A stretch of 51,010 nucleotides of DNA from Blastocatellia bacterium (GCA_016713405.1 JADJPF010000014.1:1-51010), one strand, 5' to 3'; positions 36,229-47,182 are shown, counted from the stretch's first letter. Translations and numbers: made by a program. Notes: generated by a model from the sequence alone, not told the origin.

Positions 36229-37708
36229 TTAATTTGTGTCTGTGCTTATTTCTGGGTCGGCTTTAATTTCTACATCAGTTTGATATTTTTGATAATCGCT
36301 ATATTGAGTTATTTGGTTTTGGTTAAACTTAACAAATAAAAAGGCTTTACCACCAAAATTTATTTCTTCATAGGATGGAAGCCAAACTTCATCACGAATT
36401 TTTTCTTGTTCAAAAACAAAGGCTGATGAAGGAGAAAGCGAAGCTAGCAAACCTCCACCAATTTTTACAGAATCAGAAAGCCTAGCTTCAAGCCTAGCAA
36501 TTTGTTTAGCATTCTCATCAATAAAAATTGAACCTACTAGCTTACTAACAATATTTTCCGCTAAATTCTTTGGTTTGAAATCTTTGCGAGGTTCAAAATC
36601 AAAAATTAACACTTCTTGCCCTCTAAATTTATCTCTTCTAGCATCTTTTACAGCTAAAATTTTTAAGAAAGTTCGTATGCTGATACTATCATCATCATCA
36701 TCATTTTTCTTTTTGCTTTCACGTTTTTTTTGCTCTTTTTTAGCATTTTCTATTTCTTTTTTTACTTTTTTATCTTCTTTCTCTTGATCAGACTTTGAAA
36801 GCTCTACTCCATTTACATTTATCAGACGTTGCACAAAAGTTCCTGCAATAGGAGTAACTTCATAAACTTTAGTTATAGTTTCTTTAACTTGACCATCACC
36901 ATCTAATTGTTTTTGAGTTTCCATTGAACGAAAAGCATAAAGTTCTCTTAAATCTTTTATTTTCTCTTGGTTAACCATTAAAGCTTTTATAACCTCTTCA
37001 ACGTCTGGAATTGGTTTACTACCATCAACACTAGGATAGCGAAAAGCTGTTTCGGCTAAACTAGTGTTATGCTCTATTTTGTCTACCTTGATTTCTAATT
37101 CTCTGTTAGGGCGTTTGATTTTGATTAAAAAAGGCTCTGTTACTTTGTTAACACTTTGGTAGTTTTGATAAAAAGTTTCTTCTATCCCTTCGTTAAGCTG
37201 CCTTTCTTCTTTGACTATTAGCCCTGTTTTAGGGTCAAACATTACTTTTATATAAACACCATTTAAGTTAAATTCTACAGCCTCTGTTTCAACACCATTT
37301 ACTTGAACTTTGCCAAGATATTTTGACATTACACGGTATTTTGATAAATCTCGTAGATAAGTATTAGTAAGTAAAGCTTTAAGTCGTAGTGTTTTTGCTT
37401 CTGTGTTAATCAAGGTTTGTAGGTTTTGATTGTCTTGTTGCCAAGCAGAATTGCCATTATAACACTCGGTTAATTTAGAGTTATTTATCTCAACATCTAG
37501 TCTTATTCGGTCTGGTCTACCACTTTGAGCTAAAAATTGCCCTGTAAGATTACCTTGCGTTATACTACCAGTAATTACGATTATTTATTTTCTTAACAGC
37601 ATCTCCTCCAGTAGCTTTTTTATAACGGTCGATGATTTTATCTTCTTGTCCAGCATAAGCATTTATGCAAAAGACAAATAATACAAACAACAACATTATT
37701 TTTTTCAT
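36229..37708 (-). CDS. LolA-like exported protein (frameshifted)
   Basis: The translated frame from 37413 lacks a start of its own. Upstream, an ATG at 37708 opens MKKIMLLFVLFVFCINAYAGQEDKIIDRYKKATGGDAVKK, a signal peptide plus the typical 'II-D-RY-K-A-T-G-G' opening of LolA/LppX-like proteins, but a one-base slip near 37580 separates it. The next parts, GQFLAQSGRPDRIRLDVE and YNGNSAWQQDNQNLQTL, then YLRDLSKYRVMSKYLGKVQVNGVETEAVE and VKVMFDPKTGLIVKEER, form the first lipid-carrier-like sheet. A charged Lys/Glu/Asp linker (about 36660-36780) separates a second domain (VLIFDFEPRKDFKP, GSIFIDENAKQIARLEAR). It is probably periplasmic. Two-domain organisation is inferred. Confidence 0.65.
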
Positions 37709-38000
37709 AAATTTATCCCTATTTTTTTAGTATATAAATTATTGCCTACTACATTTTACAGACCTGTTTTTGATGCTCATTGACAAGTAACGTTGCATAG
37801 TTATCTAGATGTGCTAGCTTAATAAAAAAACTTCTGATGTCAACAAGTTCAAAATAACGTTATAGATAAGAAAAAATATTCAAGCTTTTTCCTAGTTGTT
37901 TAACTCAAAAGTTTAAAAGTCTAGTAGTAAAAACTTAATATGATAGAATTGCTAGAACTTAAAAAGGTTCAAACAAGCTTTTTTTACTGGGAGGCTGCCT

Positions 38001-41000
38001 ATGTTTACCAATCGCTCTAGTAAAGTTAGTCAATTTTTAATAATAATTTTGGCATTACAATTAATAGCTCCTACTTACTTAAATGCTTACAGTCCAAACC
38101 CTAATATAATTAAAAAGAAAACTTATCAGAATCTATATAAATCTACAAAAAAACCTTTAGCAGTCCGCTATCTAAAACCTTTGCAACAAAGCTCTAATAT
38201 ACAATTATTTGGCCCTAATCAAGATGCAAATCCTGTAGTTAATGAAAATAATCAAATTCAACTTACTGCAACAGATAGCAGCGGAAACACTTTAACGGAT
38301 GTGACTTTTGAATCTGGAAGTCCAGATGTTGCCAGTATAGATAGCCAAGGCATGGTGTCAGGTAAAGTTCAAGGCTATGCAACCGTAACAGCACGAAGAG
38401 GGAATGAAAGTATTTCAATTTTTGTTACAGTCGCCAAAGTTGATAGCACAAAAGGTAAACAAGCATCAGGTGACACTAAGGTTGATTCTAGCGGGGCAAT
38501 TTACATTAGCGACCCTACTAATCATATTATTTTTAAGCGTGAATCTGCTGATGCTGATGCTGCAAATTTTGCAGGAAAAATGGGTAGTCGAGGAAAAACA
38601 GATGGAGACGCGCTAGAATCTTTATTTGCTGGGCCAACTGCCGTAGCCGTAGACAATCGCAGCCAAGGCGGTATTTATATTGCTGATACGCTTAATCATA
38701 GTGTTCGTAGAGTTGATTTTAATAACAAAGTAACAACTATTTTAGGTACTGGCGCGCCAGGAATTAATACAGCCGATGTCACCCCGTTTTCCCAAGCTGC
38801 TTTTAGTAGCCCACAAGGAATTGCAGTAAATTCGGCTGGAAATTTATTTGTTGCTGATACAGATAACCATGCCATTTATATGGTAGATTTTGCTAAACAA
38901 GAAGTTCGTCTTTTAGCAGGTGAGCCGGGAGTAAGTGGAAAAGTTAATGATAATGGCCGAGCCGCTAGATTTTCTAGTCCTACAGCTTTAAGCATACAAT
39001 CTAGCAGCACTAGTTTTTTTGGTTCATCTACTAGCGAAGTTTTATTTGTTACTGACACAGGTAATAACCGGATTCGCTCCGTTTCAATGGATGGAACAGT
39101 TACAACAATAGGAAAAATTTCCTCTAGTTCTGCTGCAAATCCTGGTGATTTTTTAGCCAACAATATTAGCCCTTTAGCCGAAAGTGATGAGTTTGTTTTT
39201 AATACTCCTCGCTCTGTTAGCGTTGATGAGCTTGGAAATATTTATATAGTAGATAGCGCAGGTGCAAAAGTAATTACACAAACTGCACAGCAAACCAATG
39301 TGATGACATCCTTGGGTCAACCTAGCGTAAGTTTTAGCCAAGCAATGAGTGTAGTTGTCCGAGGAACTCAAGCTTTTGTTTTAGATAATAAAGCCAGCGA
39401 AACAGAAGCATTAAAAGTTGTAACTATTGGTGAACCTCAAATAGATGGACTCAGCCAAGATATGGATGTAATTGATGGCGGAGCAGAAATAACAATTAGA
39501 GGTAAAAACTTTGGCCCAGAAACTATTGTTGTTGTTGGTGATAGTTTAGTTAGAAATGCCATTGTTGATAATGCAACAACAATTCGTTTGATTGTCCCAC
39601 CGCAAAACGCGCCTGGTAAAAGAACTATTTCCGTACAAACTCGCGGAGGAGTAACACAACAAGAATTTACCATTTTAGCACCACCTTTTAGGCTTCTTAA
39701 TGATGGAGAAATTACAACGGTTTCCGGCGGTATTCCATTTTTAGGCGATGGTGGAAAAGCGACTCAAGCTAACTTAAAGTTTCCTAGAAGTATTGCTACA
39801 GATGGTCAAGGTAACACTTTTATTGTTGATGCTGCACATAACAGAGTCCGTAAAATTGACCGTACAGGTAGAATTACCAGCGTAGCTGGAACGGGTGCAT
39901 CCGGTTCGGGCCCTGATGGAGGCCCGGCTATTGCAACAGCTTTAGATTTATTCCCCTTTAGCGGTGTTACGGTTGATAGTTCTGGTAGCTTACTTGTCAC
40001 AGAAGCAGCTAATGGAAAAGTCCGTCGTGTTGATGGTCAAACAGGCATTATTAGCACTATTGCAGGTAATGGACAACCTGGTTTTAGTGGGGATGGTGGG
40101 TTAGCTACTAGTGCTAGTTTAACCGCACCTAGCAACACCATTGTTGATAGTACAGGTAATATTTTTATTTCTGACACAAGAAATAATCGCATCCGCCGTG
40201 TTGATGCACAAACCAGAATAATCACTACATTTGCAGGTAATGGGCAACCTGGTTTTAGTGGGGATGGCGGGCCGGCTACAAATGCTAGCTTAAATAATCC
40301 AGATAAAATTGCACTTGATTTAAATGGTAACTTGTTAATAGCAGACACTAATAATCATCGTATCCGTATGGTAGATGCTAGAACAGGCATTATTAGAACC
40401 ATTGCTGGAAATGGTAGAGCAGATTTTAGCGGTGATGGTGGTTCACCTACACAAGCTAGCCTTAATTCCCCAAATAGCATTACAGTTAGCCCAACTGGAA
40501 ATATAATTATTGCTGACACGCTTAATCGTCGAATCCGTGGTATTGATATAAGACAAGGCATTATTGTTACAATCGCTGGAAATGGAATGCCAGATAATCA
40601 AGGCGATAATGGCCCGGCTAACCGTGCTAGCATTGGACGACCAGAAGATATTGCTTTAGATGGTGCTGGCAATTTACTTATTGCTGATTCAGAAAATGGA
40701 CAAGTTAGAATTGTTAACCGTACTGGAATGATTAGAACCTTTAGCTGGTAGTGGTTAACAAAACTTTGGCGGCGATGGTCGTCTAGCTTTATTAGCTAAC
40801 ATTGACTTGTTAGTTGATGGAGGTGTGATAATAGACCGCTTAAGTAATATTTTCTTTATTGATCAAAGCAATCAACGTATCCGCCGCATTGATGCCCGTA
40901 CAGGAATGATTAACACTGTTGCTGGTAATGGGCAACGTGGCTTTAGTGGCGATGGTGGCATGGCAACTCAGGCTAGCCTAAATAGTCCTAAAGCGATTGC

Positions 41001-42654
41001 TTTTGATACTTTAGGCAATTTATTAATTGCAGATACTTTTAATAACCGTATTCGACGGGTTGAGCAAAATGGCATTATTAGAACTGTTGCTGGTAATGGT
41101 CAAGGCGGTTTTAGTGGCGATGGTGCGATGGCAATAAATGCTAGCTTAGATTCACCTACTGCCATTGCAGCAACTTTAGATGGAGATATTTTAGTAGCTA
41201 CTGCTAATCGTATTCGCTCTATTAGTCGAACTGGCATCATTAATACAGTTGCAGGAAATGGGCAACGCGGTTTTAGTGGTGATGGTGGACTAGCTACTAA
41301 TGCTAGTTTTAATAATATTTCAAGCCTGACTACAGATAGAACTGGAACTTTATTTGTTGCTGACCGAGATAATAACCGAATCCGTCAAATAGATTTACGT
41401 AGTCGGATGATTAGAACTATTGCTGGTAGTGGTCAACGTGGCTTTAATGGTGATGGGCCAGCACTGAACACGGCTCTTGCTAATCCTACAGGTTTAACCG
41501 TAGATGTGAATAATGATGTAATCTTTGCTGATAGTTTTAATCATCGGATCCGAAGATTAAGTGTTCGTAATAACAATATTAGAACCTTAACTGGAACTAA
41601 ACGAGGCTTTGATGGGGATGGTGAACCTGCTTTAAGTGCAAGACTTAATAAACCTACTGGTGTAGCGGTAAATTTAGAAGGTGATTTAGTCATTTCTGAC
41701 ACAGATAATAATTCTATTCGTGTAGTAAAACGTTTTGACCGAGTAGAAATAGCTCCAGATTTTTCTTTAGATGTTACACCTGAAAATCAAACTGTTATGG
41801 CAGGAAACTCTGTAACATTTACTGTTACTGCTAATGCTATTAACAACTTTAATGGTTCAATAGCTTTATCAACTATCATTTCACCTCCAAATAACAATAT
41901 AACCACTAGTTTTTCTTCCTCTACTATTGTGCCTGGAACTACAGCAACTTTAACAATCACAACCAGCCCAACAATTCAATCAACAAATTTAAGTATTAAG
42001 CTAGTTGGTACGGCTGGCCCATTTAGACGTAGCCGCAACCTTTCTCTTTCTATTGCTCAAGCTAGTAATATGACTGGAAATTCTGATTTTGCTTTAACTG
42101 TTAGTCCAAATAACCAAACAGTTAGAGCCGGAATGTCTTCTAATTTTACAGTTGCACTTCTACCTAATGGAACCCTAGCACAACCCGCGCTACTAAGTGC
42201 TACAGTTGATCAAGCTAATAGCGGAATACAAATTAATTTTTCACCAAGTAGCTTATCTAGTGGTAATGCAACAATGACTGTAATTACAAATAGCACTACA
42301 CCAACAATAGATTACAACATTCTAGTAAGTGCTACAGTAAATCAAATTGTACGTAGTCAAAGCGTTAAGCTTAGCGTAATGGCTGAACCACCTCCGCCAC
42401 CTCCACCAACTTTAAATATTACTAATGCAGTATTTAGTAAACCAAATTTAACAATTACTGGCACTGGATTTACTACATCTGGAGCAGTAATAAATGTTAA
42501 TCAGCAAAATGTTAGTGATAAAGTAACTGGACAAAGTGACACTCAAATTACTTTGAAAGGAAATAAAAAGAAACTCAATATTAAGAAAGGCGCAAATCAA
42601 GTAACTGTTACTGTAAATGGAATTGTTTCCAATACATTTACTTTTAACTTCTAG
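38001..42654 (+). CDS. Giant secreted NHL-repeat protein with Big2, IPT and Ig-like domains (frameshifted)
   Basis: About 1550 residues. It starts MFTNRSSKVSQFLIIILALQLI (signal peptide, GGGAGG RBS before it). A Big2 Ig-like domain (ITATDSSGN-type, then VASIDSQGMVSGKVQGYATVTARRG) is followed by NHL propeller repeats, an IPT/TIG domain near residues 475-560 (ITIRGKNFGPETIVVVGD) and then at least ten NHL repeats of about 56 residues. Typical units are TIAGNGQPGFSGDGGLAT and NIFISDTRNNRIRRVD. After the propellers come two Ig-like modules (ENQTVMAGNSVTFTVTAN, NNQTVRAGMSSNFTV) and a last IPT-like domain (LTITGTGFTTSGAVINVN). One repeat (40735-40860) contains both a one-base frame break and a TAA, so it may be two genes. 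Likely surface adhesion or matrix role by domain type. Confidence 0.85.
39730..41690 (+). repeat. 168-bp NHL repeat array
   Basis: Each repeat encodes about 56 residues. Copies at about 40063 and 40231 share long near-identical DNA (GGTTTTAGTGGGGATGG and adjacent bases). These are protein-coding repeats; recent duplication of some units is suggested by the DNA identity. Confidence 0.75.
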
Positions 42655-42686
42655 TTAATTTTGCACTCTTGAAATTTGATGTAGAT

Positions 42687-42721
42687 AAATAGGCTCTTGA
42701 ATCGTTTTCAAGAGCCTATTT
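42687..42721. terminator. Bidirectional terminator
   Basis: AAATAGGCTCTTGA (42687-42700) and TCAAGAGCCTATTT (42708-42721) form a perfect 14-bp stem with a 7-base loop, flanked by A- and T-rich ends. It lies between the convergent NHL-protein and MFS genes and could serve both. Confidence 0.8.
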
Positions 42722-42740
42722 TAATCAGCTAGTGTTTAAA

Positions 42741-43932
42741 CTATTTCTCTACCTTGTACAGTCCTACAATCAAAGCTAGCGGGCCAAGTAGCAAAAACCA
42801 CATTGCTATTGATAGTCCAAATATTTCAGCAATAAATCCTAAAGCAAGAGGAATAAAACACTGTATTAATGATAACAAACTACCAAAAGCCATCACAGTA
42901 CCACTTTGACCCAGCATATTTTGATAAAGTTGTGCTTTTAGAATTGCATACCAACCAGCATTAAAAATACCTAATAACCCAAGTATAACTAACTTAATTG
43001 CAACACTTGGAATTAGTAAAAACATTGGAAATAATATTAATACAACTAAGGCACTAACTTTTAAGTAAGCTAGCCCAGAAAATCTTTTTAACAGTAAAAT
43101 CAGAAAAAAATCTCCTGGCAACCCTATTAATGTCCAAACCAACACGGCAAAAGCAGCCTTTTCTGTTGTTGTTTTTGCAACATCAACAAAATAAAGTGCT
43201 AAAAATCCATGTAAAATATCTAACATAAAATCAGAAAAAAATAATAAAACTATCCAGCGCAAAACTTTAGGTTCTTTAGCTGAACTAATCGCCCGACTTA
43301 TGCCTAGCTTAAAACTTATCCAAATATTTTCAGATTTTTCTGTTTCTGTGGTTGGAAAGTTAAATCGCCAAGCTACAATAGTTAAAAGTACGCTGATTGA
43401 TGTCATAGCAACAAACAACCAACGCCAATTTATTAATGTAGTTGTGGTAGCAACTAAAAGTGTACCTGAAACAATTCCCAAAGAGCCAGCAAACGCCCAT
43501 TTAGACATATTTTGCTCTACTTTATCAGGCTCAAGATCCATAAGTGTAGCTTGTGACAAACTAACAAAAGCACCTGAACTTGGAGCAATTAATATAAAAG
43601 CTAGTAGCAACAACAAAAAATTATTAGCTAAGGCAATAGCTAGTAAAGATAAAGTAAAGCCTATAGCACCAGCTAAAACTAAGGTTCGTCGGTTCCAACT
43701 ATCAGCCAATATTCCTATGATTGGCTCAAGAAAACTTGCTGTTAAATTAGGTATGCTAAGTAATATTCCTATTTGCACATAGGAAAGATTTAGCTCACTA
43801 CGCACCAAAGGCCAAACAGCTTCACGAGTGCCAAAGACTAATTCATCCAAAAAATTCAATTGATAAAAGGGTAAAGATAAAAGCCGTTAAAAGCTTTGTA
43901 GAGTAATTAAGAAAAGTTGTATTTTTTTCCAT
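42741..43932 (-). CDS. MFS transporter (frameshifted at the start)
   Basis: About 395 residues and 12 predicted membrane segments. The open frame starts at 43859 (MNFLDELVFGTREAVWP), but a start at 43932 (MEKNTTFLNYSTKLLTAFIFTLLSI) gives the missing first helix and a ribosome binding site, with one slip in the T-run near 43850-43860. The MFS cytoplasmic loop appears as LADSWNRRTLVLAG (GxxxD/xRR region). Further pieces are LEPDKVEQNMSKWAFAGSLGIVSG and LFFSDFMLDILHGFLALYFV. The substrate is unknown; drug or metabolite export and sugar uptake are all possible. The start and Shine-Dalgarno lie in a long hairpin (see separate entry), so translation may be regulated. Confidence 0.8.
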
Positions 43933-43934
43933 AA

Positions 43935-44001
43935 AGATTCCTTTTTGATAAAAATTTTCTTTTGAGCGGCAAAATTAAAGAAAATTTTTAAAAAGGAATC
44001 T
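43935..44001 (-). promoter_or_regulatory. Long hairpin covering the MFS Shine-Dalgarno
   Basis: Arms 43935-43962 and 43977-44001 pair over 25 bp with a 3-base bulge and a 14-base loop. On the minus-strand mRNA the 3' arm contains AAGGA (complement of 43939-43943), the Shine-Dalgarno for ATG 43932, and ends two bases before the ATG. Folding would hide the ribosome binding site. The stem is AT-rich with a GC-containing end (AGATTCC/GGAATCT). Confidence 0.65.
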
Positions 44002-44302
44002 GTGAACGTGCCAAAGCAAACCAATATCGGCACAATAACAGGTGGGTAGTTGTTGATAATCAGTTTAATAGTTACCAGGGAGGATATCGCATTAATTAGC
44101 TCCTAAATTTTTTCAGTCAATGCAGTTAATTTAATGCAAAGTAGCTTTTTTCCAAAACAAATTTTTCTAGTAAAAACCTATTTTGTATTAGTTCTAGCCA
44201 GTGTGTATTAAAACCATACATTTAATTAATAGTTTATATTAGAAAAATTTTATTGTTACCTGTAAATATTTGTAAAATCAATACTTATATTTATAGCTTT
44301 TT

Positions 44303-44319
44303 CTGGCACAGTTTTTGTT
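44303..44319 (+). promoter_or_regulatory. Sigma-54-like promoter element
   Basis: CTGGCACAGTTTTTGTT matches the -24/-12 consensus TGGCAC-N5-TTGC except that the -12 GC is GT. It lies 46 bases before the YggT-like ATG. No activator site was identified, so this is tentative. Confidence 0.25.
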
Positions 44320-44364
44320 AAATAGATGATATATAAATAATAATTATTGAAGGAGATTAATATT

Positions 44365-44880
44365 ATGACTAGCAATAGAATTATTAATAACGATATTGAA
44401 CAAATGACAGAACAGGTAAACATTAAAGATATTGTGCGAAATGGTATTAATGCCGAAGTAAGTCGTAATGCTAGTTACTTAAAAGCGAGCGATATTATAG
44501 AAGTACAAAATCTAGCAGATAAATTAAAAGATAAAGCTATTAAAGAAATTACTGAAAGTGAATCAAAAATTATTTGGTTTAAAACTTTATCGCGTATCTC
44601 ACAAGTTGTAGATTATATCTTCTATATTTTTTATGGAATTATTGGTTTAGAGATAATGTTAGAGCTATTTGGAGCAAGAGACGCTAATAAATTTAAGCAG
44701 TTTTTAGATACTATTTCTGCTCCTTTAGTAGCTCCTTTTAATGGACTTATGCCAAATATTTCTCTTGGTGTATTTCAATTAATGCTTTCATATATTGTAG
44801 CAATAATTGTTTATTGGCTGTTTCATTTAGCAATCAAAGGTCTTTTTAAGCTAATGCTTCATAAAAAAGCTGTTGTCTAA
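44365..44880 (+). CDS. YggT-like membrane protein
   Basis: 171 residues from ATG 44365, with GGAGA 8-9 bases upstream; an in-frame ATG at 44347 overlaps the RBS. The N-terminal ~75 residues are charged and cytosolic. The last ~95 hold hydrophobic segments: SQVVDYIFYIFYGIIGLEIMLELFG, FKQFLDTISAPLVAPFNGLMPN (the YggT signature LxxPxxxPFxGxxP) and VFQLMLSYIVAIIVYWLFHLAIKG. YggT proteins act in membrane or osmotic functions that are poorly known. A cytosolic extension of this length is longer than in usual YggT proteins. A strong terminator follows. Confidence 0.75.
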   Translation: MTSNRIINNDIEQMTEQVNIKDIVRNGINAEVSRNASYLKASDIIEVQNLADKLKDKAIKEITESESKIIWFKTLSRISQVVDYIFYIFYGIIGLEIMLELFGARDANKFKQFLDTISAPLVAPFNGLMPNISLGVFQLMLSYIVAIIVYWLFHLAIKGLFKLMLHKKAVV

Positions 44881-44902
44881 ATAAATACTAACTGCTAAGC
44901 TA

Positions 44903-44940
44903 AAAAGTAGAACCAATGATTAATTTTTGGTTCTACTTTT
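44903..44940 (+). terminator. Rho-independent terminator
   Basis: AAAAGTAGAACCAA (44903-44916) and TTGGTTCTACTTTT (44927-44940) form a perfect 14-bp stem with a 10-base loop, followed by TT. It lies 22 bases after the YggT-like stop and may also serve the convergent GMC gene. Confidence 0.85.
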
Positions 44941-44961
44941 TTAATTATTTATCAAATTGTT

Positions 44962-46539
44962 TTATGAATTTTCTTTAATTAAATCTGCGGCTTTTTCTGC
45001 AATCATAATGATTGGGGCGTTGGTATTACCTGCAACAATTTCTGGCATAATTGAGCCATCTATTACCCGCAAATTTTCTAATCCATATACTTTTAAGCTT
45101 GAATCTACTACAGCCATTTCATCTTTTCCCATCTTACAAGTACCTACTGGATGATATAAAGTTTCTACGGTGTTAAGAATAAATTCAGCAATATCTTTAT
45201 CACTGCTAAATTTGGAGCCATAAAAATCGCCTTTATAATTTTCAAATGCTTTTGTTGCGGCAATTTCTTGAGCTAGTTTTACTCCATAAACCAAAGTCTC
45301 TAGGTCTTCTTTTTCTGTTAAATAATTTGGCTCTATTATTGGTGCTTGATAAGGATCTACAGGATTAAGTTTTATATAACCTACACTCTTTGGTTTAAGT
45401 AGTGTTGGCCCGATTGTAAAACCATGTCCTTTAGGGGCTGTAAAACCATGATTAATATAATAAAGTGGAGCGAAATGATATTGTAGGTTTGGCGAAGTTA
45501 ATTTTGAATCTGTTTTAATAAATCCTCCTGCTTCTCCAACATTTGAGGTTAATGGCCCTTGGCCTGCTTGAATAAATTTTCCTACATTTTCTTCTGTTTC
45601 TGCTTCTGCTAATGATATTGGCTCAACACAAGAATAACTAACGGCCATAAATAAATGATCTTGTAGATTTTTTCCTACACCTGGCAAATCAACTACTACA
45701 TCTATATTTAAGTTTTTTAACTCATCTGCTGCACCAATTCCCGATAACATAAGCAGTTGAGGAGAATTTATTGCACCTCCAGATAAAATTACTTCCCTAT
45801 CTGCCTGAATGGTTTCTTCTTTGCCGTTTTCAATAAAACTAACGGCTGTCACTCTTTTGTTTGATATGAGTAATTTCTTGACTGTTGCACCTGTTTTTAC
45901 AGTTAAATTAGCCCTAGAAAGTATTGGATGTAAAAAGGCTACTGCCGCGCTACAACGTTTTCCATCCTTTTGAGTAACTTGGTAAAGTCCAAATCCTTCT
46001 TGATGTTCTGCATTAAAATCAGTATTTTGAGGGAAATTTAGTTCATTTGTTGCTTTTACAAATATTTCTGATAATGGATTAGCACAACGCAGATCAGCAA
46101 TATTTAATGGCCCACCTACGCCATGAAAAGCTGACTCTCCACGTTCCTGATGTTCGCTTTTTCTAAAATATGGTAATAGTTTTTCATATGACCAGCCATC
46201 ATTTCCTAAGTTTTGCCAGTTGTTATAATCTTCTTTATTACCACGAATATAAATCATTGCATTAAGAGAACTTGACCCACCTAAAACTTTTCCTCTAGGC
46301 CAATATAGTTTTCTATTATTAAGTTGTGATTGCGACTGTGTGTAATAGGCCCAATCAGAGTTACTTAAAAATAACTTTGAAAATGCTAGTGGAATATGGA
46401 TTTCCATTTGTTCATCTGCTTTGCCTGCTTCTAGGAGCAAAACTTTTACATTTGGATCTTCTGTTAACCTATTGGCTAAAACACATCCGGCTGAACCTGC
46501 ACCTACAATAATGTAATCAAAACTAGTTTCTTTTTTCAC
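44962..46539 (-). CDS. GMC-family FAD oxidoreductase (choline dehydrogenase-like)
   Basis: 525 residues, intact. The GTG start at 46539 has AGGGG 6 bases before it. FAD motif FDYIIVGAGSAGCVLANRL (about residues 8-26), LLLEAG, then WPRGKVLGGSSSLNAMIYIRGN (GMC signature 1), SGGAINSPQLLMLSGIG (signature 2), LPGVGKNLQDH, and catalytic ETLYHPVGTCKMG near residue 466 with DGSIMPEIVAGNTNAPIIMIAEK at the C-terminus. The substrate is an alcohol, possibly choline, but no betaine aldehyde dehydrogenase is adjacent. No signal peptide is seen. Confidence 0.92.
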   Translation of the reverse strand: MKKETSFDYIIVGAGSAGCVLANRLTEDPNVKVLLLEAGKADEQMEIHIPLAFSKLFLSNSDWAYYTQSQSQLNNRKLYWPRGKVLGGSSSLNAMIYIRGNKEDYNNWQNLGNDGWSYEKLLPYFRKSEHQERGESAFHGVGGPLNIADLRCANPLSEIFVKATNELNFPQNTDFNAEHQEGFGLYQVTQKDGKRCSAAVAFLHPILSRANLTVKTGATVKKLLISNKRVTAVSFIENGKEETIQADREVILSGGAINSPQLLMLSGIGAADELKNLNIDVVVDLPGVGKNLQDHLFMAVSYSCVEPISLAEAETEENVGKFIQAGQGPLTSNVGEAGGFIKTDSKLTSPNLQYHFAPLYYINHGFTAPKGHGFTIGPTLLKPKSVGYIKLNPVDPYQAPIIEPNYLTEKEDLETLVYGVKLAQEIAATKAFENYKGDFYGSKFSSDKDIAEFILNTVETLYHPVGTCKMGKDEMAVVDSSLKVYGLENLRVIDGSIMPEIVAGNTNAPIIMIAEKAADLIKENS

Positions 46540-46576
46540 AGTTTACCCCTTTAGTTAAATCTAAGTTTTAATAAAT

Positions 46577-47182
46577 TTATTTATCACAATTAAAAGAATC
46601 CCGAATTTCTTGCATTTGCTTCCAAATAGCTTCATTTCTTGGTTTTGGAGAAACGCTAAAAAAACTCACTGTTCGTTTAGCAGTTTCACAATTAAAAATT
46701 GTTATTTCCATATTTAATGTTAATAAGTTTTTACTTGCAAAAGCATCATAAGTGTCAACAACTGCTTGATAATTCTTAGTTTTATATGGAAGCTTTGTTT
46801 TATTTTCCACTAGTGTTACTTTAGCTTTTACCTTAGAAAGATCATAGTCTTGTCCCTTTGACTTACCAACCGCAGAAGTTAAGCCTTGGAAATAGTTAAC
46901 TAAATCTTTCTCTAATTGTTGTGGTGTTATATTTTGCTCTTTTATCCACCAAAAAAATGTATAAGTAAAATAACTCTCTGATTTAGGGTCAAACATCCCT
47001 GGAGCAAATCGCAATTCTTCAAATCCTTCATAATTTATTTTAGGAGCAAAGCCTAGAGGAAAATCTATTCTTTCACTTTTCCAATCTTTAGGAGCCACAA
47101 ATCTAAATTCTTCTTGTTGCCCATAAACTTCAGAAACTATTATTGTTATCAACAATAACCAAAATAAACATTTTTTTATCAT
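46577..47182 (-). CDS. Exported hypothetical protein
   Basis: 201 residues with AAGGAAAA about 6 bases before ATG 47182. A signal peptide MIKKCLFWLLLITIIVSEVYGQ is followed by a soluble domain: FRFVAPKDWKSERIDFPLGFAPKINYEGFEELRFAPGMFD, FTYTFFWWIKEQNITPQQLEKDLVNYFQGL, and a C-terminal KPRNEAIWKQMQEIRDSFNCDK. No known catalytic motif. It is probably periplasmic. It lies upstream of the GMC gene on the same strand with a 37-base gap, so cotranscription is likely. Confidence 0.6.
   Translation of the reverse strand: MIKKCLFWLLLITIIVSEVYGQQEEFRFVAPKDWKSERIDFPLGFAPKINYEGFEELRFAPGMFDPKSESYFTYTFFWWIKEQNITPQQLEKDLVNYFQGLTSAVGKSKGQDYDLSKVKAKVTLVENKTKLPYKTKNYQAVVDTYDAFASKNLLTLNMEITIFNCETAKRTVSFFSVSPKPRNEAIWKQMQEIRDSFNCDK

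Larger units (their letters stand above)
43933..44364. other. Gap between divergent MFS and YggT-like genes
   Basis: It contains the long hairpin at 43935-44001 and a sigma-54-like element at 44303-44319, with AT-rich sequence between. A short protein-like stretch around 44000-44100 is interrupted by stops and is not called. Confidence 0.5.

Noticed and set aside
40037..40561. Two minus-strand ORFs with internal similarity in the NHL array
   Set aside because: They are antisense reads of the coding repeats, so their repeats are a by-product.
39730..41690. Regular repeats as a CRISPR array
   Set aside because: The period is 168 bp, the repeats are protein-coding NHL units and there are no unique spacers of fixed length.
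43300..43782. 160-residue plus-strand ORF inside the MFS gene
   Set aside because: It is the complementary shadow of a well-supported membrane transporter and has no RBS.
44000..44110. Protein-like stretch (VVVDNQFNSYQGGYRIN) after the long hairpin
   Set aside because: Too short, interrupted by a stop and without a start or RBS; could be chance or a very old remnant.
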